Below are positions 24,158 to 31,623 of a stretch of DNA of 36,574 nt, one piece after another. This DNA is from an uncultured Tepidamorphus sp. GTDB taxonomy: Bacteria > Pseudomonadota > Alphaproteobacteria > Rhizobiales > Tepidamorphaceae. The stretch's first letter is position 1, and each line of letters begins with the position of its first letter. A program made the position numbers and the translations under genes. The stretch is taken from positions 1 to 36,574 of the forward strand of contig CAJQNW010000067.1 in NCBI GenBank assembly GCA_905479765.1. Direction: 5' to 3'. The notes under the pieces were generated by a model. The model was not told the origin of the DNA, made no database searches, and was given only the letters and a program-made list of their open reading frames with translations.

Positions 24158-25135
24158 CTAGTCCTTCCAGATGCCGACTTCCTTGAAGAACTGGACGGCG
24201 CCCGGGTGGTACTCCATGTCCTCGTGCTGGTCGGCCATGCCGCCTTGCGTGAAGGCATTGAACGAGGGGTGACCGGCGACCAGCCCGTCCTTGTTTTCGT
24301 AGAGTGCCTTGACCGCCTTGTAGACCACCTCGTCGTCGACGTCCTTATTGGTCAGGAGCACGATGTAGTACTCCATCAGGTTGGTCGGGCCGTCGACGCC
24401 GACCAGATGGGGCAGGGGCTTCTGCTCCTTGACGTGATACTCGGGGCGAACGGCGCCCATGCGGGCCTGGGACTCGGCGGAATCGTTCAGCGGCAGGAAG
24501 CGGATGCCGCCGACGGAGGAGTCGATTTCCGCAACCTTCGGGGCGCCGACCGCGAACATGAAGGCGTCGGACTTGCCGGCCTTGAAGTCGTCGGCGGCGC
24601 GCAGCAGGTTGGTCGCCGGCACGGCCTCCGCGTCATCGAGGCTCAGGCCTTCGGTCGCCAGCATGGCGTTGAACAGCGGGATGCCCTGCTTGAAGCCCTG
24701 CCAGCCGGTCGCCAGCCGCTTGCCCTTGAGGTCGGCGACGGTCTTGATGTCGGAATCGGCCCGCACCGCGATGCCCACCTTGAAGGGGAAGATCGAAGCG
24801 GCGACACGCAGGTCGGACATCGGCTTGCCCTCGTGCTCGTCCTGGCCGCGCAGCGCGACGCCGGCCTCGTCGTTCGAGGTGAAGGCGAATTCGGCCTGTT
24901 TGTTCTGGGCAGCGCCCATGATGGCGGCCGGCGAGTTGAAGGTGACGACCCGCATCTGCAGGTCTGAATTCTCCTGCACCACCTTGGCGACGGCCTGCGC
25001 CTGAACATTGTTGATGGCGCCCGGCGGCAGGGTCGAGATGGCCACCGGCGCGGCGTGTGCGGCCGAGGCCAGCAGCGCGGCCGAGGCGAGACCCGCGGCC
25101 AGTGCGGATATCAATCGTGTTCCAGTCCTGTTCAT
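24158..25135 (-). CDS. TAXI family TRAP transporter solute-binding protein
   Basis: The 325-aa protein starts with a signal peptide (MNRTGTRLISALAAGLASAA, cleavage near AAHA|APV). It matches TAXI receptors: STLPPGAINNVQAQAVAKVV, VTFNSPAAIMGAAQN, LRVAASIFPFKVGIAVRADSDIK and KRLATGWQGFKQG. TAXI proteins bind organic acids in the periplasm and hand them to a fused TRAP permease, encoded directly downstream. It begins 89 bp after the FMN reductase stop; the gap contains a small hairpin that could tune expression of the transporter genes. Confidence 0.92.
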   Translation of the reverse strand: MNRTGTRLISALAAGLASAALLASAAHAAPVAISTLPPGAINNVQAQAVAKVVQENSDLQMRVVTFNSPAAIMGAAQNKQAEFAFTSNDEAGVALRGQDEHEGKPMSDLRVAASIFPFKVGIAVRADSDIKTVADLKGKRLATGWQGFKQGIPLFNAMLATEGLSLDDAEAVPATNLLRAADDFKAGKSDAFMFAVGAPKVAEIDSSVGGIRFLPLNDSAESQARMGAVRPEYHVKEQKPLPHLVGVDGPTNLMEYYIVLLTNKDVDDEVVYKAVKALYENKDGLVAGHPSFNAFTQGGMADQHEDMEYHPGAVQFFKEVGIWKD

Positions 25136-25183
25136 TCTTTCCTCCCGGTTTGGCTTTTGTTTTATGCCTTGGATAAACCCTAA

Positions 25184-25202
25184 CCCGGATTGGACGTCCG
25201 GG
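25184..25202 (-). terminator. Weak intercistronic hairpin between FMN reductase and TAXI receptor genes
   Basis: CCCGGA and TCCGGG pair across a 7-nt loop (TTGGACG). Read on the minus strand the stem is followed by TTAGGGTTTATCC, only a partial T-run. It may be a leaky terminator or processing site within the operon rather than a strong end. Confidence 0.3.
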
Positions 25203-25224
25203 CGAATTGCGAAACTGCTGGCCG

Positions 25225-25857
25225 TTACATGGCGGGCGCGCGCATGCGTTGGTGCTCGCCCCTTTCCTGCTCGACCATTTCCCGGATAAGCCGGGTTTCG
25301 GCGAAGTCCACGACCTGTTCGGCGACCATCGCGAGCTGGCGGGCAACGTCCTCGTCAAGGGGGCCACCGCCGGCAAACGGCTTGGCGGCCGAGTTCAGCG
25401 CGGCGGCAAACGGTGTCGGCCAGCCGCGAAGCGTGTGAATGATGGAGCGCAGCGTGACGAGTGCGGTACCCATCGACTGCATTCCGTCGGCGCAGACGAT
25501 GCAACCGACGGCGCGGCCGTCGAAATACGCGCGGGGATCGTCACGCAGATCTTCCACGTAGTCGAGCGCGTTCTTGAGCATGCCCGACAGCGTGCCGTGA
25601 TAGGCAGGCGTCGACAGGATGACGCCGTCGGCGCGGCGGATCGCCTGGACAAGGCGCCGCGCGGCTGGCGGGCGGTGGGGATCGACGGGATCGTAGAGCG
25701 GCAGCTCGATCGCCGGGCCGGCGATCAGCTCGACCTCGGCGCCGGCGGCTTCGGCCGCCTTCAGGCAATGGCGCAGCGCCATCTCGGAGGTCGAGCCAAG
25801 GCGCGGCGTGCCGCCGATGCCGACAATGAAGGGGCGCCTGATGCCGAGGCTGTTCAT
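25225..25857 (-). CDS. NADPH-dependent FMN reductase family protein
   Basis: The 210-aa flavodoxin-like protein has the phosphate-binding loop GIGGTPRLGSTSEMAL near residue 13, the FMN-contact STPAYHGTLSGMLKNALDYV, and CADGMQSMG. Such proteins reduce FMN with NAD(P)H and can supply reduced flavin to two-component monooxygenases. A luciferase-like monooxygenase in the same predicted GntR regulon (27751-28917) is an obvious partner, an inference from context. Its start overlaps the stop of the SDR gene by 4 bp (ATGA), so the two are co-translated. Confidence 0.87.
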   Translation of the reverse strand: MNSLGIRRPFIVGIGGTPRLGSTSEMALRHCLKAAEAAGAEVELIAGPAIELPLYDPVDPHRPPAARRLVQAIRRADGVILSTPAYHGTLSGMLKNALDYVEDLRDDPRAYFDGRAVGCIVCADGMQSMGTALVTLRSIIHTLRGWPTPFAAALNSAAKPFAGGGPLDEDVARQLAMVAEQVVDFAETRLIREMVEQERGEHQRMRAPAM

Positions 25858-26729
25858 GCGCGTTCCTTTTTCGCCGCGGCGACCGGCCAGGCACCGATCT
25901 TCGCGCCGATACCATCGGCCCAGTCGTAGCCCTGGAGGATGCGGCTGTGACGCCGTTCAATCCACTCGCGCGTCTCGGGGTGAGTGAGGATGAAAAACTG
26001 GCCGGAGCGGATCGCCTCGACCACGTACTGGCCGACGAAATCCGGTGACAGGCCCTGCTTGATCAGATCGCCCATGAAGTGGTTCTCGGGCCGCTCGGTC
26101 GGGCCGCCGAGCCGGTCGGGCCGGCTGCGTTCGGACAGGTGGATGTCGGTCGCCACCGACATGGGGCACAGCACGGAGACGCCGATATCGGTCTCCTTCA
26201 GCTCGTTCTCCAAGGCTTCCGACAGCGCGACGACGGCGAATTTCGTCATCGAGTAGGGGCCGGTCAGGAAGGTCGGATTGACCTGGAGGCCGCCGATCGA
26301 GGCGGTGTTGACGATATGGCTTGCCTTGCCGTGGGCGCGCAGGCGCGGAACGAAGGTCCGGATGCCGTGAATAATACCGTAGACGTTGACGCCGATCACC
26401 CAGTTCCAGTCGGGATCCTGAACCTTCTCCAACGGTTCGCCATGCATGGCGACGCCGGCGTTGTTGCAGACGATCTGCACGTCGCCCCATTCGCGCTCGA
26501 TTTGATCGGCGGCGGCATCCACCGACGCCTGGTCGGACACGTCGGTGATGATCGCGAGGGTTTCGCCGCCGAACTTCGCGACCTCGGCACGGGCGGCTTC
26601 GAGCGGTTCGGCGCGGATGTCGGCAAGCACGACACGGGCGCCTGCTTCGGCGAGCCGACAGGCAATGCCGAGGCCGATACCCGATGCGGCGCCTGTCACG
26701 AATGCCGCCTTGCCTGATGGATCAAGCAT
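25854..26729 (-). CDS. Short-chain dehydrogenase/reductase
   Basis: The 291-aa SDR has the cofactor motif TGAASGIGLG near residue 15, an acidic residue after beta-2 (VLADIRAEP) favouring NAD, the NNAG motif CNNAGVAMHG, catalytic Ser in NTASIGG and the YSMTK active site. It is longer than the classical 250-aa SDR, with an extended C-terminal tail. It is first in the minus-strand run with FMN reductase, TAXI/TRAP, hydrolase and MetE-like genes, and its promoter region carries two GntR-type palindromes. It probably oxidises an alcohol intermediate of the imported compound. Confidence 0.9.
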   Translation of the reverse strand: MLDPSGKAAFVTGAASGIGLGIACRLAEAGARVVLADIRAEPLEAARAEVAKFGGETLAIITDVSDQASVDAAADQIEREWGDVQIVCNNAGVAMHGEPLEKVQDPDWNWVIGVNVYGIIHGIRTFVPRLRAHGKASHIVNTASIGGLQVNPTFLTGPYSMTKFAVVALSEALENELKETDIGVSVLCPMSVATDIHLSERSRPDRLGGPTERPENHFMGDLIKQGLSPDFVGQYVVEAIRSGQFFILTHPETREWIERRHSRILQGYDWADGIGAKIGAWPVAAAKKERA

Positions 26730-26826
26730 GCGCTCTCCTGCCTAGATGTCCCGCTTCGGTGTGGCGTTCGGTCTTCCCGGTCGCCCGGATGACCCGCCTT
26801 TTGCCGGGTTTTGTTATGATGCGATC

Positions 26827-26899
26827 TTGTATACCAGACAGACGAGTGTCAACGTGATTTACGGCAATTGTGGGCGCTTGTTCGCGTTTTCGTATACAA
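26827..26899. promoter_or_regulatory. Pair of GTATAC-centred GntR-type operators
   Basis: TTGTATACCA (26827-26836) and TCGTATACAA (26890-26899) lie in the 289-bp divergent region between the SDR operon and gntR. Their centres are 63 bp apart, about six helical turns. The sequences fit the TNGTNNACNA-like palindromes bound by FadR/VanR-type GntR regulators. Related sites recur at 29762 and 29890. Confidence 0.65.
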
Positions 26900-27018
26900 G
26901 TTGCGGGCAATGACCTGCTGGCCGCGACGCGCCGGTGGACCAAGCGAGGAGGCTGTAGCACAGTGCGTGTGCGAACCGGCGAACGGGCGCGCGGACAATT
27001 GAAGCGGAGAGCGGACCG

Positions 27019-27717
27019 TTGAACGACATTGCGGACATCCCGGTTGAGGAACAGGGCACCGACCGAGAAGACGGCATGAGCCGCGCGGTGGAGACCGCCT
27101 ACCGCGAGATCCGCCGCGCCATCATCATCGGCGAGCTTCGGTCCGGCGATACGTTGCAGGAGGCCAAGCTCGCCACCCGCATCGGCGTCAGCCGCACGCC
27201 CATCCGCGAGGCGCTGAGCAGGCTGAGCGCCGAAGGTCTCGTCGTGCTGCAGCGCTACAAGCGCGGATATGTCTCGCACTTCTCCTCGAAGGACGTTTCC
27301 GAGGTGTTCCGGCTGCGCGGGGTCTTCGAGGGCCACGCGGCCGGCCGCGCCGCAACCCGGATCAGCGACGCCGACATCGCCCGGCTTGAAGATCTGGAAC
27401 AGCGCATGGAAGAGCTGTTCGAGCGGCTCGGCTGGAACGCCCATCTGGAAGGCTTCGACGACCTCAATACGGAATTCCACGCGATCATCGCGCACGCCGC
27501 CGACAGCCCGCGGCTGGAGCGCATTCTTGCCTCGTCGCTGGAACTGCCGGCCTCGATCTTCAACTCCTACGCCGAACCCGTCGACGAGCGCACCAGGCGT
27601 ACGCATGCCCAGCACCGCGAGATCATCTCGGCGCTGAAGATGCGCAATCCGTATTGGGCCGAGGCTGCGATGAGCGGGCATCTGTTCTCGCTGCTGGTTG
27701 CCGCCGACGAGGCGTGA
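27019..27717 (+). CDS. GntR family regulator (FCD/FadR-like)
   Basis: The 232-aa regulator has an N-terminal winged helix (YREIRRAIIIGELRSGDTLQ, LATRIGVSRTPIREALSRLSAEGLV) and a C-terminal FCD ligand domain with metal-site type residues (DLNTEFHAIIAHAA, HAQHREIISAL). I keep the TTG 27019 start because GGAGAG precedes it by 7 bp; ATG 27076 is the alternative. It is flanked by two divergently transcribed catabolic blocks, and palindromes of matching type occur in both promoter regions. That makes it the likely local controller. FCD regulators usually bind a carboxylic acid; the effector here is unknown. Confidence 0.92.
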   Translation: MNDIADIPVEEQGTDREDGMSRAVETAYREIRRAIIIGELRSGDTLQEAKLATRIGVSRTPIREALSRLSAEGLVVLQRYKRGYVSHFSSKDVSEVFRLRGVFEGHAAGRAATRISDADIARLEDLEQRMEELFERLGWNAHLEGFDDLNTEFHAIIAHAADSPRLERILASSLELPASIFNSYAEPVDERTRRTHAQHREIISALKMRNPYWAEAAMSGHLFSLLVAADEA

Positions 27718-27745
27718 GGCCTCGTCCCGGCGACGTGAACCCGGA

Positions 27746-27759
27746 GGGGCTTAAGCCCC
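27746..27759. terminator. Palindrome between convergent gntR and luciferase-like genes
   Basis: GGGGCTTAAGCCCC is a perfect 14-bp palindrome in the 33-bp convergent gap and overlaps the TAA stop of the monooxygenase gene. Its position suits a bidirectional terminator, but there is no T-run on either side, so confidence is low. Confidence 0.35.
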
Positions 27760-28917
27760 CGCCGCTATCTTCGCCCCAGCGCCCTCGCGCAGGTAGGGGA
27801 TCACTTCCTTGGCGTAGATCTCCATGTTCTTGCGGGTCAGTTCGGCGGGCAGGGTGCCGAACTGCAACAGCGTCAGCAGGTGACCGAAACCGATCTCCGT
27901 CTGGTACTGCTCCAGCTTCTCGCGCACGGTGGCCGGGCTGCCGCAGATGAACATGCCCTTCTCCATAACGCTGTCGATGGTCTGCTGGGAACCGATCGAG
28001 CTCTTCGCCTTCATGACGCCCATCATCGATTTGAGCGACAGGTAGCCGGGCGGCAGCAGCATTTCCTTGGGCATGCGCAGGAACTTGTTGAGGAAGTTCT
28101 CGATGTGCGGCTTCGCCTCGCGCCGGGCGATCTCGTCGGTCTCGGCCACATAGACCGGCACCGACCAGCCGAGCTGATCCTCGCTAGCTTCATAGCCGTA
28201 GCCTTCGGCCACGTCCTTGTACATCTGCATGTACTTGGCCAGCATCGCGACCGGCGTGAAGGTCTGCAAATAGGTGTACTTGCGGCTTGGCTCGGCGGCC
28301 CACTCGATGGTCTCGCTGGAGCCTTGCGAGGGGATCCAGATCGGCGGGCGCGGCTGCTGGTAGGGGCGCGGCCAGGTGTTCACGTATTCGAAGTCGTAGT
28401 ACTTGCCCTCGAAGTGGAACGGCCCCGTCTCAGTCCAGGCGCGCGTGATCAGGTCGTGCGCCTCATGGAAGCGGCCGTGCGATTCCGCCGGATTGACACC
28501 CCAGGCGTGATACTCCGCGCCGATGCCGCGCACGAAACCGGCAATCAGGCGACCGCCGGTGATATTGTCGAGCATCGTGAACTCTTCGGCCACGACAAGC
28601 GGATTGTTGAGCAGCGGCAGGGCGCGGCCTAGGACTGCGATCTTGACGTTCTTGGTGCGCCGCGACAGCGCGCCCGCGGTGACCGCCGGGATCGGCATCA
28701 GGCCGTAGGCGTTCTGGTGATGCTCGTTGACGCAGACGCCGTCGAAGCCGAGCTGGTCGGCGTATTCGAGTTCGTCGAGATAGCGGTTGTAGAGGACGTG
28801 GCCCTTCTTGGGATCGTAGTAGCTATTGGGCAGCGTGATCCAGGCCGAGTTGTAGTCCTTGTCGTAGTCGAGATCGAGATCGGCATACGGCATCAGGTGC
28901 ATGAAGTAGAATTTCAT
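27751..28917 (-). CDS. Luciferase-like (LLM) flavin-dependent monooxygenase
   Basis: The true start is ATG 28917 with AGGAGG 7 bp upstream, giving 388 aa (MKFYFMHLMPYADLDLDYD); the 582-aa ORF-track entry adds out-of-frame sequence. It has LLM barrel motifs: ADQLGFDGVCVNEHHQNAYG, AVLGRALPLLNNPLVVAEE, DNITGGRLIAGFVRGIGAEY and RPPIWIPSQGS. The family uses reduced FMN or F420 supplied by a separate reductase. In a proteobacterium next to an FMN reductase, FMNH2 is likely. Its start overlaps the stop of the alpha/beta hydrolase gene (ATGA), so hydrolase and oxygenase form a two-gene operon. Confidence 0.91.
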   Translation of the reverse strand: MKFYFMHLMPYADLDLDYDKDYNSAWITLPNSYYDPKKGHVLYNRYLDELEYADQLGFDGVCVNEHHQNAYGLMPIPAVTAGALSRRTKNVKIAVLGRALPLLNNPLVVAEEFTMLDNITGGRLIAGFVRGIGAEYHAWGVNPAESHGRFHEAHDLITRAWTETGPFHFEGKYYDFEYVNTWPRPYQQPRPPIWIPSQGSSETIEWAAEPSRKYTYLQTFTPVAMLAKYMQMYKDVAEGYGYEASEDQLGWSVPVYVAETDEIARREAKPHIENFLNKFLRMPKEMLLPPGYLSLKSMMGVMKAKSSIGSQQTIDSVMEKGMFICGSPATVREKLEQYQTEIGFGHLLTLLQFGTLPAELTRKNMEIYAKEVIPYLREGAGAKIAAGA

Positions 28918-29696
28918 CGGGCTACCTCCTCGATGAAGCGGGACACGCGGGCGACATACTCGTCGGCCTTTTCGACCTGGGGCAGGTGCCCGCAATCGGC
29001 GAAGGTTTCCGAAATCGCGCCTGGTATGAGCCCGGCGAGTTTGGGTCCGTACCCGGGCTGGATCACCTTGTCCTGCTCGCCCCAGAGAATCAGAGTCGGG
29101 GTGGCGATGCGATGCAGCCATTTTTCCAGATCGGGATCGTAGAGGCGCGGCTGCCAGGCGAGCTTGGCGGTGGTCAGCCGGTTCTTCAGGATGACCATCT
29201 GCTGCGCGTCGTCGATCGGCTGGGCCAGAACGTGCTCGGCGAAGGACTGATCGTGGAACAGGTTGCGGACCGTCTCTTCCGGCGACCACAGGAAGATGTC
29301 GGGCTTGCGGAGGCCGGGGATGCGGATGCCGGGCGGCGCATTGAGGATCAACGAAGCCAGGCTCGTGTCGTTGCGGACAGCAAGCTCCATGGCGACCCAG
29401 CCACCGATCGACTGGCCGACCAGATTGACGTCGCTCAGCCCGAAGTGGTCGATCACATCGAGATAGAAGAAGGCGAGGTCGCCGATGTTGTCGAGCCATT
29501 CGGGCATGTCGGAGGCGCCGAAGCCGGGATGCTCCGGCACGATCACGTCATAGCGCCCGGACAGGGCTTCCATGAAGGGCAGCCAGGTCGCGGCGCCGTT
29601 TGCGCCGTGCAGGAACAGCAGCGGCTGGCCGGAACCGCCACGCATGAAACGCGTGTTGCATCCGGCTATGATCTCGGTGAATTCCCGAAACGGCAT
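28914..29696 (-). CDS. Alpha/beta hydrolase (meta-cleavage-hydrolase-like)
   Basis: The 260-aa protein has LLFLHGANGAATWLPFM (oxyanion region), the nucleophile motif VGQSIGGWVA, the catalytic Asp in LWGEQDKVIQPGYG and His in FADCGHLPQVEKADEY. This arrangement is typical of C-C or ester hydrolases of the MhpC/epoxide-hydrolase type. It is the first gene of a two-gene operon with the luciferase-like monooxygenase, with a GTATAC palindrome 66 bp upstream of its start. It probably cleaves an ester or ring-opened product made by the oxygenase. The substrate is unknown. Confidence 0.88.
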   Translation of the reverse strand: MPFREFTEIIAGCNTRFMRGGSGQPLLFLHGANGAATWLPFMEALSGRYDVIVPEHPGFGASDMPEWLDNIGDLAFFYLDVIDHFGLSDVNLVGQSIGGWVAMELAVRNDTSLASLILNAPPGIRIPGLRKPDIFLWSPEETVRNLFHDQSFAEHVLAQPIDDAQQMVILKNRLTTAKLAWQPRLYDPDLEKWLHRIATPTLILWGEQDKVIQPGYGPKLAGLIPGAISETFADCGHLPQVEKADEYVARVSRFIEEVAR

Positions 29697-29761
29697 CGGG
29701 CGTCTCTCCTCTTGGCTTTTTCGGTCCGCAACGGCGCGGCCCTGTTATCGGTTTTGACGAA

Positions 29762-29899
29762 TGGTATACCAAATGAGGCGCGACAATCCAGCCGGAGAAT
29801 AGCGGCGCCGGGAAAATTGTTGATATCGTCCGGAATTGCGGGGCATCTTTGCGTTTTTGGCGGCTGGGAGCCGAATGAACTAGCTGGAATTGCATACCA
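29762..29899. promoter_or_regulatory. Second pair of GntR-type operators (hydrolase-LLM / SDR divergent region)
   Basis: TGGTATACCA (29762-29771) is a perfect 10-bp palindrome and TTGCATACCA (29890-29899) a close variant. Both lie in the 248-bp divergent region between the hydrolase-monooxygenase operon and the SDR gene. They share their core with the two sites at 26827 and 26890 beside gntR. Confidence 0.65.
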
Positions 29900-29944
29900 T
29901 TTCGAACAAGCCGCCGGGAGTGGCGGGAACCTGGGGGGACTGAC

Positions 29945-30736
29945 ATGAAGGCCGAGACACTCTTTGACCTGAGCGGCCGGGTGGCATTCGTGACGGGTGC
30001 CGCGAGCGGGCTTGGGCTGTCGATGGCGGAGGTGCTGGCTGCCAACGGGGCGAGCGTGGCGCTGCTCGACGTGGACGAGGCGGGCCTGAGCGCGGCGGAA
30101 GACAAAATCACCGCGGCGGGTGGCACGGCGGAGACCCATGTCGTCGACGTCGGCGATTTCGACCGGCTCAACGCGGTAATCGACGCCATCGCGGAGAAAC
30201 ACGGCAGGCTCGATATCGCCGTCGCCAATGCCGGCATGAGCGCAGGACCAGGTTTCAAGGTTGCCGAAGGCCGCATGAACGCCGTCGACCGCGAGCGCTG
30301 GAACCGCGTGCTCGACATCAATCTGACGGGCACCTTCGAGACGGTCCGCGCGGCGGCGCGCCACATGATCCCGCGCCGCGAGGGGCGTATCATCGCGGTG
30401 TCGTCGATTGCCGGTCTGATGGCCGAAGAAATGGTCGGCTACGCCTATGCGGTGACCAAGGCCGGCGTCGTCAACCTGGTGCGGCAGGCGGCGATGGAGC
30501 TTGCCGAGCACAACGTGCTGGTGACCGGCATCGCGCCGGGGCCGTTCCGCACCAACATCGGCGGCGGGCGCATCAACGATCCGGATGTCGCCAAGGCCTT
30601 CGAGGCGATCGTGCCGCTGAAGCGCATCGCCCATGTCGACGAGTTGAAAGGTCTCGCGCTGCTGCTGGCCTCGCCGGCGTCGAGCTTCATGACCGGCATC
30701 ACCATTCCGATCGATGGCGGGGCCACGGCGGACTAG
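29945..30736 (+). CDS. Short-chain dehydrogenase/reductase
   Basis: The 263-aa classical SDR has TGAASGLG at residues 17-24, an Asp after beta-2 (ALLDVDEAG) favouring NAD, VANAGMSAG, catalytic Ser in VSSIAG and the YAYAVTK active site, ending in GITIPIDGGATAD. GGGG precedes ATG 29945. It is divergent from the hydrolase-monooxygenase operon and shares its GntR-type palindromes. It probably oxidises or reduces an intermediate of the same pathway; the second SDR at 25854 is not a close duplicate. Confidence 0.92.
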   Translation: MKAETLFDLSGRVAFVTGAASGLGLSMAEVLAANGASVALLDVDEAGLSAAEDKITAAGGTAETHVVDVGDFDRLNAVIDAIAEKHGRLDIAVANAGMSAGPGFKVAEGRMNAVDRERWNRVLDINLTGTFETVRAAARHMIPRREGRIIAVSSIAGLMAEEMVGYAYAVTKAGVVNLVRQAAMELAEHNVLVTGIAPGPFRTNIGGGRINDPDVAKAFEAIVPLKRIAHVDELKGLALLLASPASSFMTGITIPIDGGATAD

Positions 30737-30737
30737 C

Positions 30738-31064
30738 TCAGTCGCGCTGCACCAGCTCGATCTTGTAGCCGTCCGCCTCGAGCGCCTTGCAGGTCTCGTA
30801 GATGTCCGGCGCGGCCAGTGCGATGTGGCCGTAACCGGAGCCTAGATCGTATGGCTGTTCCTGGTCCCAGTTATAGGTCAGTTCGAGCACCGCGTCGGTG
30901 TCCTCGTCGCCGTAGCCTAGGAAGACGAGCGTGAACTTGCCGCCGGGAAATTCGTTGCGGCGCAGCTCCTTCATGCCGAGCAGGCGGGTGTAGAAATCGA
31001 CCGATTTGTCGAGGTCCTTCACCCGCAGCATGGTGTGCAGGATGCGGGTCGGTGCGATGCTCAT
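30738..31064 (-). CDS. gloA: Glyoxalase I (lactoylglutathione lyase) with an apparent internal deletion
   Basis: From ATG 31064 the protein is 108 aa; typical GloA is about 130. It begins RILHTMLRVKDLDKSVDFYTRLLGM and contains AVLELTYNW, GYGHIALAAPDIYETCKALEADG, then jumps directly to YKIELVQRD. The roughly 25 residues that normally separate these (the TREPGPMKGGTTVIAF-like hairpin and VEDPDG) are absent. All four metal ligands by comparison with E. coli GloA (H, E, H, E) are still present, but the beta-strand carrying the last one is truncated. The family normally isomerises the methylglyoxal-glutathione adduct. Activity is doubtful unless the length is confirmed as natural. It is tail to tail with the SDR gene. 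Confidence 0.8.
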   Translation of the reverse strand: MSIAPTRILHTMLRVKDLDKSVDFYTRLLGMKELRRNEFPGGKFTLVFLGYGDEDTDAVLELTYNWDQEQPYDLGSGYGHIALAAPDIYETCKALEADGYKIELVQRD

Positions 31065-31269
31065 GGACGGCTCCCCTGGCGTATGGCTTTCGGCGGTTGC
31101 GTGGGTATAGCCTGTCTTTCGCACCGGTGCACGCGGCGTCGAAATGCATCGTCTCTCGGCGCGGGATTCCCGTTCGGTTACGCAGGCTTACGGTTGCCGT
31201 CCGTGCATCGGCGCGTCACAATGGCGACGTATCCTTTGCCCAGAAAACGGGCGCGGACAAGGAGTTGGC

Positions 31270-31623
31270 ATGGCTGTCGGCAAGGTCATTCGCGGAGGCC
31301 TATTCCTGGGCGTCGCGGTCGGTATCGGTGCGGCGATCGTCGCGCCGACGGTGTGGCGCGTGATGCGGCCGGCGGCGAAGTCGGCCCTGCGCGCCGGTAT
31401 CGCGGGCTATGGCGCGGCGCGCACGGCGGCGGCGCGGGCGGGCGAAGAAGTCGAGGATCTGGTCGCGGAGGTCGTCTACGAGGCCGAGGAATCCGAGGGC
31501 ATGACCGAAGAAGCGCCCGTGGCGCCGGAGCCGAAGAAAACCCGCGCGAAATCCGCCGCCCCGAAATCCACTGCCAAGAAGGCAACCAGGGCCGCCCCTA
31601 AGCGGAAGGCCGCTCGTGCCTGA
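31270..31623 (+). CDS. DUF5132-like small membrane protein with Lys/Ala/Pro-rich tail
   Basis: The start ATG 31270 has AAGGAG upstream, giving 117 aa. One glycine-rich hydrophobic helix (GGLFLGVAVGIGAAIVAP) is followed by an amphipathic AARTAAARAGEEVEDLVAEVVYEAE segment and a histone-like tail (KKTRAKSAAPKSTAKKATRA). I recognise the DUF5132 pattern, a family I recall beside HMA2-domain proteins and P-type ATPases; function is unknown. Its stop lies inside the start of the HMA2-like gene (8-bp overlap), so the two are co-translated and probably interact at the membrane. Confidence 0.72.
   Translation: MAVGKVIRGGLFLGVAVGIGAAIVAPTVWRVMRPAAKSALRAGIAGYGAARTAAARAGEEVEDLVAEVVYEAEESEGMTEEAPVAPEPKKTRAKSAAPKSTAKKATRAAPKRKAARA

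Noticed and set aside
22012-24258. 748-aa minus-strand ORF overlapping the TRAP permease
   Set aside because: It is an alternative frame of the permease gene, rich in Arg/Pro/His with no membrane pattern. The 655-aa frame has clear TRAP motifs.
28918-29499. N-terminal extension of the luciferase-like ORF (582-aa version)
   Set aside because: The extension is the wrong frame of the alpha/beta hydrolase gene. A strong AGGAGG site and the LLM N-terminus support ATG 28917.
20325-30736. Biosynthetic gene cluster for a natural product
   Set aside because: There is no core synthase (NRPS, PKS, terpene or RiPP); transporters are import-type and the enzymes fit degradation.
31144-31269. Upstream part of the 159-aa ORF before the DUF5132 protein
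   Set aside because: The ORF-track start lacks a ribosome binding site and adds 42 unrelated residues. ATG 31270 has AAGGAG and begins the hydrophobic helix.
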